From Lolium rigidum (lineage: Eukaryota; Streptophyta; Magnoliopsida; Poales; Poaceae): DNA of 64,000 bases. Position numbers and translations under genes: made by a program. The DNA lies in NCBI RefSeq assembly GCF_022539505.1, contig NC_061508.1:259910736-259974735 (forward strand), written 5' to 3'. This document shows, piece after piece, positions 22,487 to 35,000 of the stretch; position 1 is the stretch's first letter; every line of letters starts with the position of its first letter. Under the pieces are notes generated by a model. That model saw nothing but the letters and a program-made list of their open reading frames with translations, was not told where the DNA came from and searched no databases.

Positions 22487-25400
22487 CTACACGGTCAGGC
22501 CGGTGGATAAGACCAGCCTAACCCCATCCTTCGTCACGTCGATGCGCTCGCAGTCGTCTAGATTGATGCCTGAGAGTGGCTCTTGGCCTGCTGTCTCCCA
22601 AGCGTTCATGCCAGCCGTTGAAATCTCGGCTGAGTCATCTGCATGGACGACCTCTACCTCATCTCCATCCCACTGTATTACGCATTGGTGCATCGTGGAT
22701 GGGATGCAACGATTAGCGTGGATCCAATCTCTTCCTAGCAGAACAGCATAGGTGCTCTTGCTGTCGACGATAAAGAACGTCGTAGGGATGGTTTTCCTTC
22801 CTACGGTCAGATCCACATTCAGAACACCTTGTGCGTCAGACGCTTGGCCGTTGAAATCACTCAGTGTCACGTTGGTCTTGATCAGATCCGAGCTAGAGCG
22901 TCCCAATCGACTTAGCATGGAGTATGGCATAATGTTGACTGCCGCTCCGGTGTCCACCAGCATCTTGTTGACAGGCTGCCCATTGATATAACCTCGCAAG
23001 TACGGGGCCTTCGGATGTACGTAGCTTCTTTCTCGTGGCTTCTCAAAGATAGCGGCGGTGGGCCGCGGTCAAGTTGTGCCACGGGTGCCTCGTCCAATCT
23101 CGGAGCACTAAACTCCGTCGGAAGGATGAACACCATGTTTGTGCCAGCCGATGTTTCATCATCGGCTTTCCTTTGCTTGGGGCGCCACTCCATTTTTTGT
23201 GGTCGACCCTCTTCATCCGGGGTTCGCTGAATTTTCGCGGCCGGATCAGGCCGCGCCTTCCTTAGCGTGTGCGGGTATAACCTTTCGGCTTCCTCCAAGC
23301 CGCGCGATCGCCGAACCCTGCGCTTTTGGGAACGGCTGAGTCCATCGGGGCACCACCTTGGCCGGTGGTACTGTCTTCTTCTTCATCATCGTCTTCCAAA
23401 TCCTCGAGATCTTCCACCGAGGGGACTCAGCGTGCTTGTTCCGCGGTGGGAGAGGCCCTAGACGTTTGAACACGGACACGTTAGCTGCATCCTTCCTCTT
23501 CTGTCTACATTCTGGGCAGGTGCCGATTGTAGGCAATCGGCTCATTCCTGAATCCCAGCAGTGTCTGAAGAAGGGGCAGTCCCAGTGCCTATCCTCGTCG
23601 TCTTGCTCCCTCGATTTTTCCTTGGCACGGCGCTCGTACTCCTCCTCATCGCGATCATGCCGACAATGTCTCCTGGCGTCCCTAGCCAGACGGTCTCTAT
23701 CATCATCGTCGCTGGATCGTCGGCGTTGGCTATATTGACTCACGTACTTGTTGAGGAGGTAATCGGAGAGAGGTCACTGATATCTTACGTTCTTCACTTC
23801 TCCCTCTGTGATGTAGCACTTGCCATCGTGACGGAGCCGATCGCGTGGAGCGGCCTCCTCTGTGTCCTTGCTACGAGAGCAGCTGCCCTCGTCTCCGCCC
23901 TTACCAGAGTGGTGTCCAGGTCCTACCATGTTGATGTTGGACGAGAATCCTGGCTGGCACCCTTCAGGGTAAGTGCACTCCACCATGTTAACGGCGGGGA
24001 AGGGGTGGGTGTCGACCTTCATGGCGTACTGGTTGAAAATTAGACGTCCTTGTTCTATCGCCATTTGGATCTGCTGACGCCACACCCTGCAGTCGTTGGT
24101 GGTATGGGAGAACGAGTTATGCCATTTGCAGTATGGCTTTCCGTTCAGCTCCTGTACCGTGGGGATTTTGAGGCCTTCGGGTAACTTCAACTGCTTCTCC
24201 TTAAGTAAGAGGTCGAAGATTTGCTCAGTTTTAGTCACGTCAAAATCAAACCCTGCGGGCGGACTCTGGTGGCTTAACCCATTTGCAGGACACGGGGGTT
24301 GCCCCCCCGAGTCCATTCAGCCACTGCTACTTCTTGATCTCCCGCAGAGCCTTCGTCTTCATCTGCCTCAACCAGGACGACCGCACGCTTGAACTTGTCC
24401 TGGTACAAGTCCGGGTGGCACTGTTCATATAACGACAGTTTCTGAACCATGTGCGCCAGTGAAGGGTAGTCTGCTTGGGAGGCCATATCCTTGATTGGTG
24501 ATGCAAGGCCCACCACCGCCAACTCGACTGCTTCCTTCTCGGTCAAACGAGCCGAATAACATCGGTTCCTAAGATTTCTGAAGCGCTGGACGTATTCTGC
24601 CACAGTTTCTCCGCGCTTCTGACGTACTTGAGCTAGATCGGCAATGCCGGCCTCGGAAGCCTCTGAGTGATACTGCATGTGGAGCTGTTCTTCCAACTGC
24701 TTCCAAGTCAGGATCGAGTACGGTGGCAACGAAGTGTACCACCCGAGCCGATCCTGTGAGGGACTGTGCGAAGAACCTCACGCGTAGTGGATCCGATGCT
24801 TGAGACCGTTCCTAGCTGTGCCAAATATCGGCTCACATGCTCGATGGAGCTGGAACCATCCGATCCATTAAATTTGGAGAAATCGGGAGCCGATACTTGG
24901 GTGGTAGCGGGATCAACTCGTACTCGTTGGGGTACGGCTTGGAATAGCCGATTGTCCTCCTTTTCGGCACCATGCCGAACTGGTCTCTCGAGGATGGTAC
25001 TGATCCGATCCGCGGTCCTGGCTGCGGGAGTCGAACTGCGAAGATTTGCCGGAGTGGCATACTTAGCCAGCCATGCTTGCTTTTCCGGTTCACGAGCCAA
25101 GCTGCGGGAGCTGAGCTCCGGAGGTTTGTCGGAGTGGCATACTTAGCTAGCCACGTACGCTTCTCAAGATCCGTTCCTGAAGTTCCTCCTGTTGTTCCAG
25201 AAGTCCCTGCTGTTGCGGCCTGGTTTGTGAGCGCCCAGTTACCGCGGTCTGGCACGTATGTGCACGTGTACCCGTGAGGGATCTCCTCAGGCGCCTCGTG
25301 CAAGAACTGGTAGTCACTAGGGTCACCACCGATCTTGTAGACGACGAATGCCGGTGAATTCGGCACTACGGTGCTGCCAACGCGAATGGCAGCGGTGGAC

Positions 25401-25781
25401 GGGACCTGGAGTGGCATCTCTCCTTGGTATGTCCCGAGAGCTGGTCCGACGGAGAGTGCGGTGCCTCATGATTTCCTGGATCACCCGAAGAGCAACACGC
25501 TCCAAAGTGTTCACCGGAGTTCTCGGAGTGGCGGTGTAGCGAATGAGCTACCATGAAGTTAATCTCCTGACGCGAGGACCTGGTGCGTTCTTCGGACGGG
25601 GCGGACGGGTCCACTCCATCGAGCGCGCCTTTAGGTGAGAACCCTTTCCACCGATGCCATGTGAGCGGGTTACGTGAAAGGAGCCGATGAGGTCGGCTTC
25701 GAGGATCGCTTTGACCTCGTCATACTTCTTCTTGAGCTCCTCGGTCAGATCCTCGTACGTGACTGGGGTGCCGTCCGCCAT
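22487..25781 (-). pseudogene. gag-pro: gag-protease of the Tat-like element
   Basis: The start is ATG at 25781 (MADGTPVTYEDLTEELKK). A Ty3-type gag core is encoded at about 24729-24274 (SILTWKQLEEQLHMQY, then GETVAEYVQRFRNLRNRC). A Cys/His segment KPYCKWHNSFSHTTNDC follows near 24.13 kb. A charged Arg/Asp region with Cys pairs (CPFFRHC, CPEC) lies near 23.5 kb. An aspartic protease follows at about 22.96 kb (MLVDTGAAVNIMP, then LLGRDWIH). The reading frame shifts several times, so it is not intact as one polyprotein. The segment encoding WLAKYATP is duplicated at about 25.03-25.16 kb. No RT follows. Confidence 0.8.
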
Positions 25782-25843
25782 CTCAGATGTAGATGGCGAT
25801 GTGGTTGATGTCGAAGGTTGTCCCACCGGGCGTGCCGAGAATG

Positions 25844-27003
25844 TGTTGCGGTCGAGAAACCCACCGGCGAGCAGCGACGGGCAACACGGGAGAGCCGGGA
25901 GCAACTTAGGGCTGCGGCTGGCCCCGGTCCCTCCGAGCGACGGCCCGCAAAGACTCCGGCACGCACGTCCGATGCTTGGTGCAAGGGCGTGCCACCTGAC
26001 CTATACCTGGTCGGGAAGGTGATGGAGATGCCTCGCTTAGTTTCTGCATGGCATACACGTAAACATTAAATACGAGCCTCGATCGGCTCTCGAGGTTGTC
26101 TGTGAATCGGCTCAAAGAGCCGATCCACCCATGATTCGCACGAGGTGTACGAATATATGGTGGTCCTGCTTGATCAAGATAAAGCTAAAACGATCTACGA
26201 CGATTTAGGGTTTTCACCACATAATCGGAACATCCTACTCGTGATTGAGCCTCGCGGCCGCGCACGGTGATCGTAAGCCGATCCTAGACAAGGCCTAAAA
26301 ACCAACACGAAGTTGATCCCCGGAACATCCTGTCTAGGGCTAGCAAACTACACCCTACGCGCCGCTGGATCCTTCAACCCTTTGTAAGGCCTAACTATAC
26401 AGATATTAAACTAATCCTTCAAGAACAAGGAGCAACCATAACGGATCGGATCTACTGAATAATGATCAAACAGGGTGCCGCCCCTACGCCTAAGATAGGC
26501 GTAAGGGCGGCTAGATGTCTAAGGGTTGCACGACGATAGCATATGATACGAAGAACAATGCTAACCCTAACACATCTAAGATAACTACGTTGCTCGCCAT
26601 CAAAAAGGCTTCAGTACGAGCAACGCATGAACAACGAATAAACTTGTATTGCCTAGATCGCAAGATGCGATCTAGGCAGCATGATGCTTACCGGAAGAAA
26701 CCCTCAAGACAAGGGAGTTGGCGATGCGCCTAGATTGGTTTGTGGTGAACGTGATTGTTGTTTATTTCATAAACCCTAGATACATATTTATAGTCCGTAG
26801 ACTTTCTAACGTGGGAATAATCCCAACCGTGCACGAGCCAAACTCTAACTAACCGACACGTATCCTACTATATTACAGATACACGGGCAAACTAGCCCAA
26901 ACTTTGCATACAAAGGCCGATTCATGAACTTCTTCCATGTATATCCTTCAAGCCCATCTTGATCGCGGCCCACCTCTGACTCGGTCAAATTCTGGTGATA
27001 ACA
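25844..27003 (-). repeat. 5' LTR of the Tat-like element
   Basis: A 1,160-bp copy of 19294-20452. The sequence just inside it (minus strand: CTCGGCACGCCCGGTGGGAC, ending near 25818) is the likely primer binding region; I cannot name the tRNA. Confidence 0.93.
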
Positions 27004-27008
27004 ATGGA

Positions 27009-27279
27009 ATGGCTCCATTTCAGAGGAATGGAATGGTTACATTTTTTCGGTTGGGAAAATGGAGAGCGGAACAGATCAAGGTTAAACTAATCATTTGCCT
27101 CAAAATTGTAATTAGCAATTGCAAATGACATTTAATCTCAAAATCATAATTAACAACGCCTAATGGTGCTCTTTTAATCTAAAAATCGTAATTAACATCA
27201 TTTTTTGTTGGGTTAGGGGAACTGGAGAGTAGATGAACATTACTATATGATGATTGTAAGCAAACGAATTTGGTGTTTC
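27009..27279. other. CACTA interior right of the nested element
   Basis: Continues the sequence left of 19289 (both sides are rich in GGAATGGAATGG). No gene is supported. Confidence 0.4.
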
Positions 27280-27291
27280 TAAACTTTTGGC

Positions 27292-27368
27292 TTCGAGATC
27301 TTATGGGCTTCAACTATAGCCTACCCCAACTTGTTTGGGACTGAAAGGCTTGGTTGTTGTTGTTGTTG
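27292..27368 (+). mobile_element. 5'-truncated Au-SINE-like insertion
   Basis: Ends with CCCCAACTTGTTTGGGACTG, then a TTG-repeat tail, which I recognise as the 3' end of the grass Au SINE. It is flanked by a perfect 12-base duplication TAAACTTTTGGC at 27280-27291 and 27369-27380. At 77 bases it lacks the tRNA-like 5' part. Confidence 0.75.
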
Positions 27369-27448
27369 TAAACTTTTGGCAAGCATTAGAAAAACCGACA
27401 ATAAACAGACAAATATCAAGGCATGTTTTGTGGATTAAGAAAATATAC

Positions 27449-27596
27449 CATATTCATTAAAAGATCACCATCCAGCGGGCGCGTGGCCTTGTGCTTGTAG
27501 AGGCATTTAGAAGATGGGGGCGGCATCAACATATCGGCAGCACTGATCAGCCGTAGTTTTGATCTTCCTTTTGAGTAAAGGCCCTAAAGTTTCAGT
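27449..27596 (-). pseudogene. Degenerate copy of the amplified CACTA exon
   Basis: Shows the same landmarks as the exons at 18.2-19.1 kb (GPLLKRK, PPPSSKCLYKHKA, donor GTATATTTTC at 27448), but the acceptor CAG is changed and a frameshift separates the two halves. Confidence 0.6.
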
Positions 27597-27733
27597 CCGC
27601 ATATGAATAGCAAAACAAAAGGCAGACCTCAGCGGTGATATTGAATTACCGTATGAGATAGACTGATGCATATAGTGGATGCTCTTAGCCTTTTGCACCA
27701 TGAACACTAGCTATGGACGAGACAAAAAAAACT

Positions 27734-28095
27734 ACTCCGAGTTGACTCAGCTTTGTCTAGATACCTCCATCCCAAAGCTTAAGGCTTATTTATTTTTGAG
27801 AAATCAAAACAAGTAAAGTTTGACCAAAATTTTAGAACATTCTATCAACAAATATAATATTGTGTAGATACCGTAGGAAAATATATTTCACAACCTATTT
27901 AATGATATTAATTTTGTATTTTGCATGTTAATGATTTTTGGTAAAAGCTTAGTCAAACATGGTATAGTTTGACTTTCTAAAAATAATATAATCCCTAAGC
28001 TTTGGGATGGAGGTAGTAGTATCGAGAGCTAAAAACACATCTAGATACATCCGTATCTACAGATAGTTGAGTCAATTAATTTGGATCTGAGGGAG
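27734..28095. mobile_element. Stowaway-type MITE (outer), interrupted by a second MITE
   Basis: The left arm has GTTGACTCAGCTTTGTCTAG and the right arm has GATAGTTGAGTCAATTAATT and ends GAGGGAG followed by TA. The arms are inverted copies of the common Triticeae Stowaway pattern. The insert 27764-28013 separates them. Confidence 0.65.
27762..28015. mobile_element. Stowaway-type MITE (inner)
   Basis: Inverted ends CCTCCATCCCAAAGCTTA at the left and its near-complement at the right, bounded by TA dinucleotides at 27762 and 28014. The interior is AT-rich with TTGACCAAA/TTTGACT motifs. It is inside the outer MITE. Confidence 0.8.
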
Positions 28096-29577
28096 TATCA
28101 GATTCAGACTACATCATGGTAAGTTGGTTTAAAAAAATTACCCCTCGGCGGTCCCTGCCCAGCTCGGCAGTGGCATTTCGCTTCTTGTGCTGTAGATCGG
28201 GCCATGCTCCTGCAGCATGTGGGGCGCTATTCTCGTTCCCCATAGCCTCAGCACGGAACCTGGAGGTACCAACCCGATACAGAGAATATAGAGCATGGTG
28301 TCACAGAGGCTTTATGCACAAACAGCTGAAGACATTTGCTACTTTAAGCATCTTCCCGAACAGGAACAGATTGAGGATGCAGACAGAAAGAGTGGATAAG
28401 CAAACGGAGTACCTGCTTTGCGGGGCTGGGGACGCAGCTCAGGCTCAGCCAACCGCCCACATGCGTGGTGGCCTTACGCTCCATTGCCCCCCCCCCCCCC
28501 ACCACCACCGAGGTATTTCCTTTCCTGTACAAGTCGACAAAAGATACATTGAGGATCTGCAGAAACTACAAAGGTTGCAAATGTCGACAAATAAAGGAAG
28601 AACACCCCAATCCAAGCAAAGGTAGCCCCCGCCCCCACCCCCATCAATCACTCCCGAGCGCGAGGGTGACCGAGAAAGACACCCCTTCGCCCGGAATAGG
28701 AAATAGTAGATGCGCAAGATATCGAGGTGAGGAAAAAAGAACCGATCTCGAGAAAGGAAAGAGCATTACTAGTACTACCTAATCCGCTTGGTCTAGATGC
28801 AGCTTGCCCCTCCAAGCTGGATGCCTGGACGGTGGAGGCGAAAGGAGGGGATCGAGCTAGCGGCTTGCATCCGTCGGCTGTCGGCACTCGATCGGGAAAG
28901 ACAAAGGGGGCTACATAAAGGGGAGGGGTAACATATTTTATTACACAGTGAACTTACTGATGTGACTAGTCATTACATGTCTCACTGAAACTGGGGCCCA
29001 TAGTGTGGCACCCCAAATTCACTTGAACCTGCACGGCGGGACGCATTGGCGTGTCAAGAAAACCCCCGAATTGTAGTGGGGAAATGAAACATTTCACAAA
29101 AATTCGAAATTCAAGCACACTGCCACGCGCCAAGCACGCGGGCTGTTCTTTCCTCTTCCTCGGTTCCTCCTCCCCTATCCGAAAAAACCCCAAATCCCAA
29201 GCTCAAACAACAACAAAAAAAAAACCAAATCCCCTGGCCGCCATGCATGTCCTCGTTAACCCGCTGGAAATCGTTCCCGGACGAGGCGGACCCCTCGCCC
29301 TGAGATCCCGAGTTCGTCCGTTCCACCCACCTCGAGGCACTGCGTGCTGTCTCGCAGCGGCGGCTTGAGGGCGCTACAGAGGAAGTTCCGCCGGAAAGTG
29401 CTCATGGCAACCGTGCAAGCTCACCGGCGTGCTGTATCCCGAGAGGAACTGGTCAAAGCTTTGCTATTCGCAAAAAAGCGGGCCAAGATCTGGTCAAAGC
29501 TTCGTCGATGGCTTGCCGCGAGAGGCTTGGAGTCCGGAGTCAATAAACTAGTCTGCTGGAGGACTTGGGCGGTTTAC
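28096..29577. other. CACTA interior, possible captured gene fragments
   Basis: I cannot assign this stretch. It contains a C homopolymer (about 14) near 28490. At about 29200-29590 there is a leader-like segment (CAA-rich, A-run, GGCCGCCATGCATG) followed by disagreeing frames; one encodes FRRKVLMATVQAHRRAVSRE and Lys/Arg-rich sequence. It looks like a damaged first exon of a plant gene captured by the CACTA, but I name no parent gene. Confidence 0.3.
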
Positions 29578-29684
29578 ACCGATTCATATTAATTGACTCA
29601 AGTTTGTTAGTCTAGTTAACAAATGCATCTAGATACATCCATATCTAGACAAAATTGAGTCAATTAATATGAATCAGAGGGGAG
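29578..29684. mobile_element. Stowaway-type MITE
   Basis: Inverted arms with TTCATATTAATTGACTCAAG and TTGAGTCAATTAATATGAATC around a core with CATCTAGATACATCC. Confidence 0.7.
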
Positions 29685-29909
29685 TGCCTGAAAGTGTTTC
29701 ATGCTACCAATTAATGCGCTGGTAGGACTAGCTGTAGAAGTAATTGTGCTACTACTCATACGATGAACTGATTGTGTGGGTGTCAAATTTTGCAACGCGA
29801 TCATCCACTGAATGCTTAATTATAGTTCTAGCGCCAAAGGCGTACAAATCATAACAAAGATAGTACATACTACAGCACCAGAACATAAGAGTACGAATCA
29901 TAAAGTAGC

Positions 29910-30879
29910 TCAACATTTTGCATCAGGGCTAGGTGGTCCTGAGACTACCGGGACGCCCCTGATGATCTCCGGGCGTGCATCCGCTTCAACGCAAAGCTGT
30001 GTACTCGGTCCACGGCCTCCTTCTGTAGGCTGGATAATCTCAGGTGCAGGACCTTCGTCTATGAAAGGCTCGTCATCAGTACCATCCACAGGTGCATCAG
30101 GGCTGGGTGGTCTTGAGACTACCCGGACGCCACCGATAATCTCCGGGCGTGCATCCACTTCAACGCAAAGCTGTGTACTCGGTCCACGGCCTCCTTCTGT
30201 AGGCTGGATAATCTCAGGTGCAGGACCTTCGTCTATGAAAGGCCCGTCATCAGTACCATCCACAGGTGCATCAAACTGAGATTCATCTTCAAATCTCCCA
30301 TCAAACTGAGAGACCTCTTCAACTCTATGCTTCTGCAATTAGTACATCAACAGATTAGACAAACATCTAAGGGATGCAACCTGAAACAAATGCCGTTTTA
30401 CATATTTACCTTCTCATCCGGCACAACACATGTCCCGGAGCTGAAACCCGGTTCTCGAAGCAAGCGCTTTTTCTCTCCTTCCCGTCCATCAATCCGCAAC
30501 AAGTTAAATTTGAGTACGGAACTTGCACAAGCAATGCAAACTATTGATCGAAACAGTGGCAAGCATCAATATAAATAATTAACTACATATGCCAAGCACA
30601 CATACAAGTGTGAGCAAGATCCGCTTCTCCCGCTGAAGGATCATTATGTGGTTCACCATGATAAACCCACCTAACATATGTGCGGTCCATCCCAAAAATG
30701 TGTAAATGATCTTCCACTACATGGTGAGGCCTCTTCTCACCATTCATACATGTGCAGCACGGGCAATACACGTCCAGGTCTTGACCTTCATGAGCTCTAA
30801 TAAACCCCATAAAGGGTTGAACACCATTTATATATGAAGGGGAACATAAGTGTCCATGCAGTATCCAAGTTCTGTCCAT
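29910..30879 (-). CDS. CACTA gene with N-terminal transposase-associated domain; no TNP2 core
   Basis: Start ATG at 30879, directly after an acceptor-like AAACAG. Exon 1 (30879-30606) encodes MDRTWILHG, then YINGVQPFMGFI, YCPCCTCMN, HHVVEDHL and VRWVYHGEP. This Cys/His pattern matches the transposase-associated domain (PF13963) at the start of plant CACTA proteins. Exon 2 ends at 30410 (donor GTAAAT) and is basic (GREGEKKRLLREPG). Exon 3 (30332-29910) holds two 58-residue repeats (DAPVDGTDD, then PAPEIIQPTEGGRGPS) and stops. In autonomous CACTAs this domain precedes the TNP2 transposase; here the protein ends without it, so it may be a truncated or regulatory product. Confidence 0.6.
29921..30268 (-). 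repeat. Two 174-bp tandem units within the CACTA gene exon
   Basis: Units start at 29921 and 30095, and a third partial junction is at 30269. The period is divisible by three, so each adds 58 residues. The units differ at only a few bases, so the duplication is recent. Confidence 0.85.
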
Positions 30880-32017
30880 CTGTTTAATTATGAGATACAA
30901 TGGTTGGTGATTAATTTAAGGCGAAGTAGGAAATGTATATCCATCGAGTACAAAACTATACTAGTACATGATTATGCATTTCAGCAATCATGTTGAGTAC
31001 AAAACAAAAAATGCCCATCGACATTTTAGCAAACAGATCGTGTACAAATCTCTCGCCATGGCATTTCAGCAAATTAACGGATCGAGTGCAGAATCGACTC
31101 TATATGCCCACGCAAATGAACAAATTGATCGAGGACAAATCGAGCGGAAAACTATAAAGTGCCAATTAGTTCGAGCATACCGACGATTTTTTTAGCAAGC
31201 ATCAAGAAAATATAAATCGTTAGGCCGTCTTGCCCGATGCATGATTGAGCTAGAGATAGCAACCCTACCGTGGAACAACTTGACCGCCGGTGCGTCTCGA
31301 GAAGAACGACGGGGAGGGGAAGCTTCTTCTCCGCACGGACGGGACGGGGAGGGGAAGCTCTTCGCACGGACGGGGATAAGTTGTGTAGCGGTGGGTGGGG
31401 GTCATGCGGCCGGGCCGCCCGGTAGGTGGTGTTTAATGGAGTTGCGTGTGTAATTTGCCGTGCACAAGGTTGAGGAATAGGCGGTTCCCTTTGCCGCGCG
31501 CACAATTCAAACTATCCCGCCCATGTAGTTTAGATTCGCACTATTTTCGTTAAATCGACATAAAGTCATGTGAGTGGGTGGAAATTAGCAAAGTTGCTTG
31601 AAAAATAGTAAAACTCTGGAATTATCCTTTAAATATGCTCTACTTCCTGTGAAAATCGGGGTGTGGAGGCATGTTGAGCTGTTTTATTTGTACCTTCTTC
31701 ATTAAAACTCCCATTTTATGCACTTTGGATGGAAAGAAATCATTTGTACATAAATTTTGACAACGCCATTTGCAAACATTAATTGTTTTACATGCCAAGA
31801 TGCACCCATCCACCAAATATGGGGCAAAAGTTTATCACAATCTAGATATATATGTATAATTAGTGAGGGACCCCTTTTGATTTTATGCAATTTCCACTAA
31901 TTAGCTAGAGAGAAGGGGTCGATTAATTAGGCCATGTTAGGAGCTATGTGTTTTAGATTAGGGTTGTGTGGATTCAAATACAACTTCTATATTTGTGTGC
32001 TATGATTAATCAAAACT
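30880..32017. other. Upstream region of the CACTA minus-strand gene
   Basis: Likely contains the promoter and 5' untranslated exon of the gene at 29910-30879; GC-rich DNA at 31250-31440 could be its leader. The rest is AT-rich with no gene seen. Confidence 0.35.
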
Positions 32018-35000
32018 AGACCGATCGACTGCGCACACATTATTAGAGGCACATGCCTTTGCGCACAAAGTGCATGTGTGTGTTGTTGGCCACCAACGAG
32101 AGAGCGGCGAGAGAGTGATTGAAATCTCCAAATTAAACACACATATAAGCATACATGGTTAGGCCATGCATGCATATTTATTATATATATTGTGAGGCAA
32201 ATAAATTAAAGTACATGTGTATATATATAAGTGTGTTTCTTGGCCACCAACGATATATAGATCGAGAGAGAGAGATTGAAATATATATATCCCCAAGAAT
32301 ATCTTCAAACATGTATTGAAATATATGCACGAATGATATGCAAGGTATGCCATGCGCACATGCACACTAATTATATATATTATGAGACAACTTAATCAAA
32401 TGTGTTTTCATTGGAGATCGAGAACTTGTCAAAAATCAAGTTAATTAATTTATTAGCGCTAATTAGTTAATTGGTCGCCTACTTGATGAGAAATTAAGTG
32501 TCATTGGCCTATATATATATATATATGTAGGGTTTAATTAGGGTTTAGGGTTTAGGGTTAGCTAGCTAGGGTTTTAGGGTTAGGGTTTACGGTCTAGGGT
32601 TTAGGGTCTAGGGTTTAGGGTTTAGTGTTTAGGGTGTTTAGGGTGTACATTTAGGGTTTATGGTCTAGGGTTTAGGGTCTAGTGTTTAGGGTGTTTAGGG
32701 TGTACGTTTAGGGTATAATTAGGGATTAGGGATTAGGGTTTTAGGGTTTAAGGTTTAGGGATCAACGATCGAGTGCACACACACATTATTAGAGGCACCC
32801 GCGCCTTTGCGCATAAAGTGCATGCGTATATATATAAGTGTGTTTCTTGGCCACCAACGATATATAGATCGAGATAACAGAGAGATTTAAATATATATAT
32901 ATCCCCAAGAATATGTTCAAAAATATATTGAAATATATGCACGAATCAAGTTAATTAATTTATCAACGCTAATTAGTTGGTCGCCTGCTTGATGCGCAAT
33001 TAAGTGTCGTTGGCCTATATATGTAGGGTTTAGGGTTTAGGGTTAGCTAGGGGTTAGGGTTAGGGTTTAGGGTTTAGTGTTTAGGGTTTAGGGTTTAGGG
33101 CTTTAGGGTTTAGGGTTTAGTGTTTAGGGTGTTTAGGGGGTGTATGTTTAGGGTATAATTAGGGATTAGGGATTAGGGTTTTAGGGTTTAAGATTTAGGG
33201 ATCATCGATCGAGTGCACACACACATTATTAGAGAGGCACCCGCGCCTTTGCGCATAAAGTGCATGCGTATATATAAGTGTGTTTTTTGGCCACCAATGA
33301 TATATATATATAGATCGAGAGAGAAAGAGATTGAACTATATATATTTATCCCCAAGAATATGTTCAGATATATATTGAAATATATGCACGAATGATATGT
33401 GCAAGGTATGCCATGCGCTCATGCACACTAATTATATATATATATATTATGAGGCAACTTAATCAAATGTGTTTTCATTCGAGAGAACTTATCAAGATTC
33501 AAGTTAATTAATTTATCAGCGCTAATTAGTTGGTCGCTTGCTTGATGCGCAATTAAGTGTCGTTGGCCTATATATATATATATATGTAGGGTTTAATAAG
33601 GGTTTAGGGTTTAGGATTAGCTAGCTAGGGTTTTAGGGTTAGGGTTAGGGTTAAGGTTAATTAATTAGGGTTTAGGGTCTAGGGTTTAGGGTTTAGGGTT
33701 TGGGGTTTGGGGTTTGGGGTTTAGTGTTTAGGGTTTAGGGTCTAGGGTTAGGGTTTAGGGTTTAGGGTTTAGGGTTTAGGGTGTAGTGTTTAGGGTTTAG
33801 GGTTTAGGGTTTAGGGTTTAGTGTTTAGGGTGTTAATTTAGGGTGTACGTTTAGGGTATAATTAGGGATTAGGGATTAGGGTTTTAGGGTTTAAGGTTTA
33901 GGGATCATCGATCGAGTGCACACACACATTATTAGAGGCACCCGCGCCTTTGCGCATGAAGTGCATGCGTATATATATAAGTGTGTTTTTTGGCCACCAA
34001 CGATATATATATAGATCGAGAGAGAAAGATTGAAATATATATATTTATCCCAAAGAAATATGTTCAGATATATATTGAAATATATGCACAAATGATATGT
34101 GCAAGGTACGTATGCCATGCGCGCATGCACACTAATTGTATATATATTATGAGGCAACTTAATCAAATGTGTTTTCATTCGAGAGAACTTGTCAAGATTC
34201 AAGTTAATTAATTTATCAGCGTGCTAGCTAATTAGTTGGTCGCCTGCTTGAGGCGCAATTAATTAAGTGTCGTTGGCCTATATATATATATATATATGTA
34301 GGGTTTAATTAGGGTTTAGGGTTTAGGGTTAGCTAGCTAGGGTTTTAGGGTTAGGGTTAAGGTTAATTAATTAGGGTTTAGGGCCTAGGGTTTAAGGTTT
34401 TGCAGGGTTTGGGGTTGGGGTTTAGGGTTAGGGTTTAGGGTTTAGGGTGTAGTGTTTAGGGTTTAGGGTCTAGGGGTTTAGGGTTTAGTGTTTAGGGTGT
34501 TAATTTAGGGTGTACGTTTAGGGTATAATTAGGGATTAGGGATTAGGGTTTTAGGGTTTAAGGTTTAGGGATCATCGATCGAGTGCACACACACATTATT
34601 AGAGGCACCCGCGCCTTTGAGCATAAAGTGCATGCGTATATATAAGTGTGTGTTTTGGCCACCTACGATATATATATAGATCGAGAGAGAAAGATTGAAA
34701 TATATATATTTATCCCCAAGAATATGTTCAGATATATATTGAAATATATGCACGAATGATCATATGTGCAAGGTATGCCATGCGTGCATGCACACTAATT
34801 ATATATATATTATGAGGCAACTTAATCAATTGTGTTTTCATTCGAGAGAACTTGTCAAGATTCAACAAGTTAATTAATTTATTAGCGCTAATTAGTTGGT
34901 CGCCTCGTTGATGCGCAATTTAGTGTCGTTGGCCTATATATATATGTAGGGTTTAATTAGGGTTTAGGGTTTAGGATTAGCTAGCTAGGGTTTTAGGGTT

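Larger units (their letters stand above)
19294..27003 (-). mobile_element. Non-autonomous Tat-like Ty3/gypsy element (gag-protease only) with antisense ORF
   Basis: A 7,710-bp element with LTRs of 1,159 and 1,160 bp and an ATGGA duplication, transcribed on the minus strand. It has gag and protease (25781-22487) but no RT, RNase H or integrase. In their place lies noncoding DNA rich in GCCGAT/ATCGGC and a plus-strand ORF for an acidic protein. The LTRs differ at about a dozen sites by eye, so the insertion is recent relative to its host. It interrupts the B3-like gene region of the CACTA. Confidence 0.9.

Noticed and set aside
22503..24392. Plus-strand ORFs opposite gag-protease
   Set aside because: Shadows of the minus-strand gag-pro frames, which carry the protease and gag motifs.
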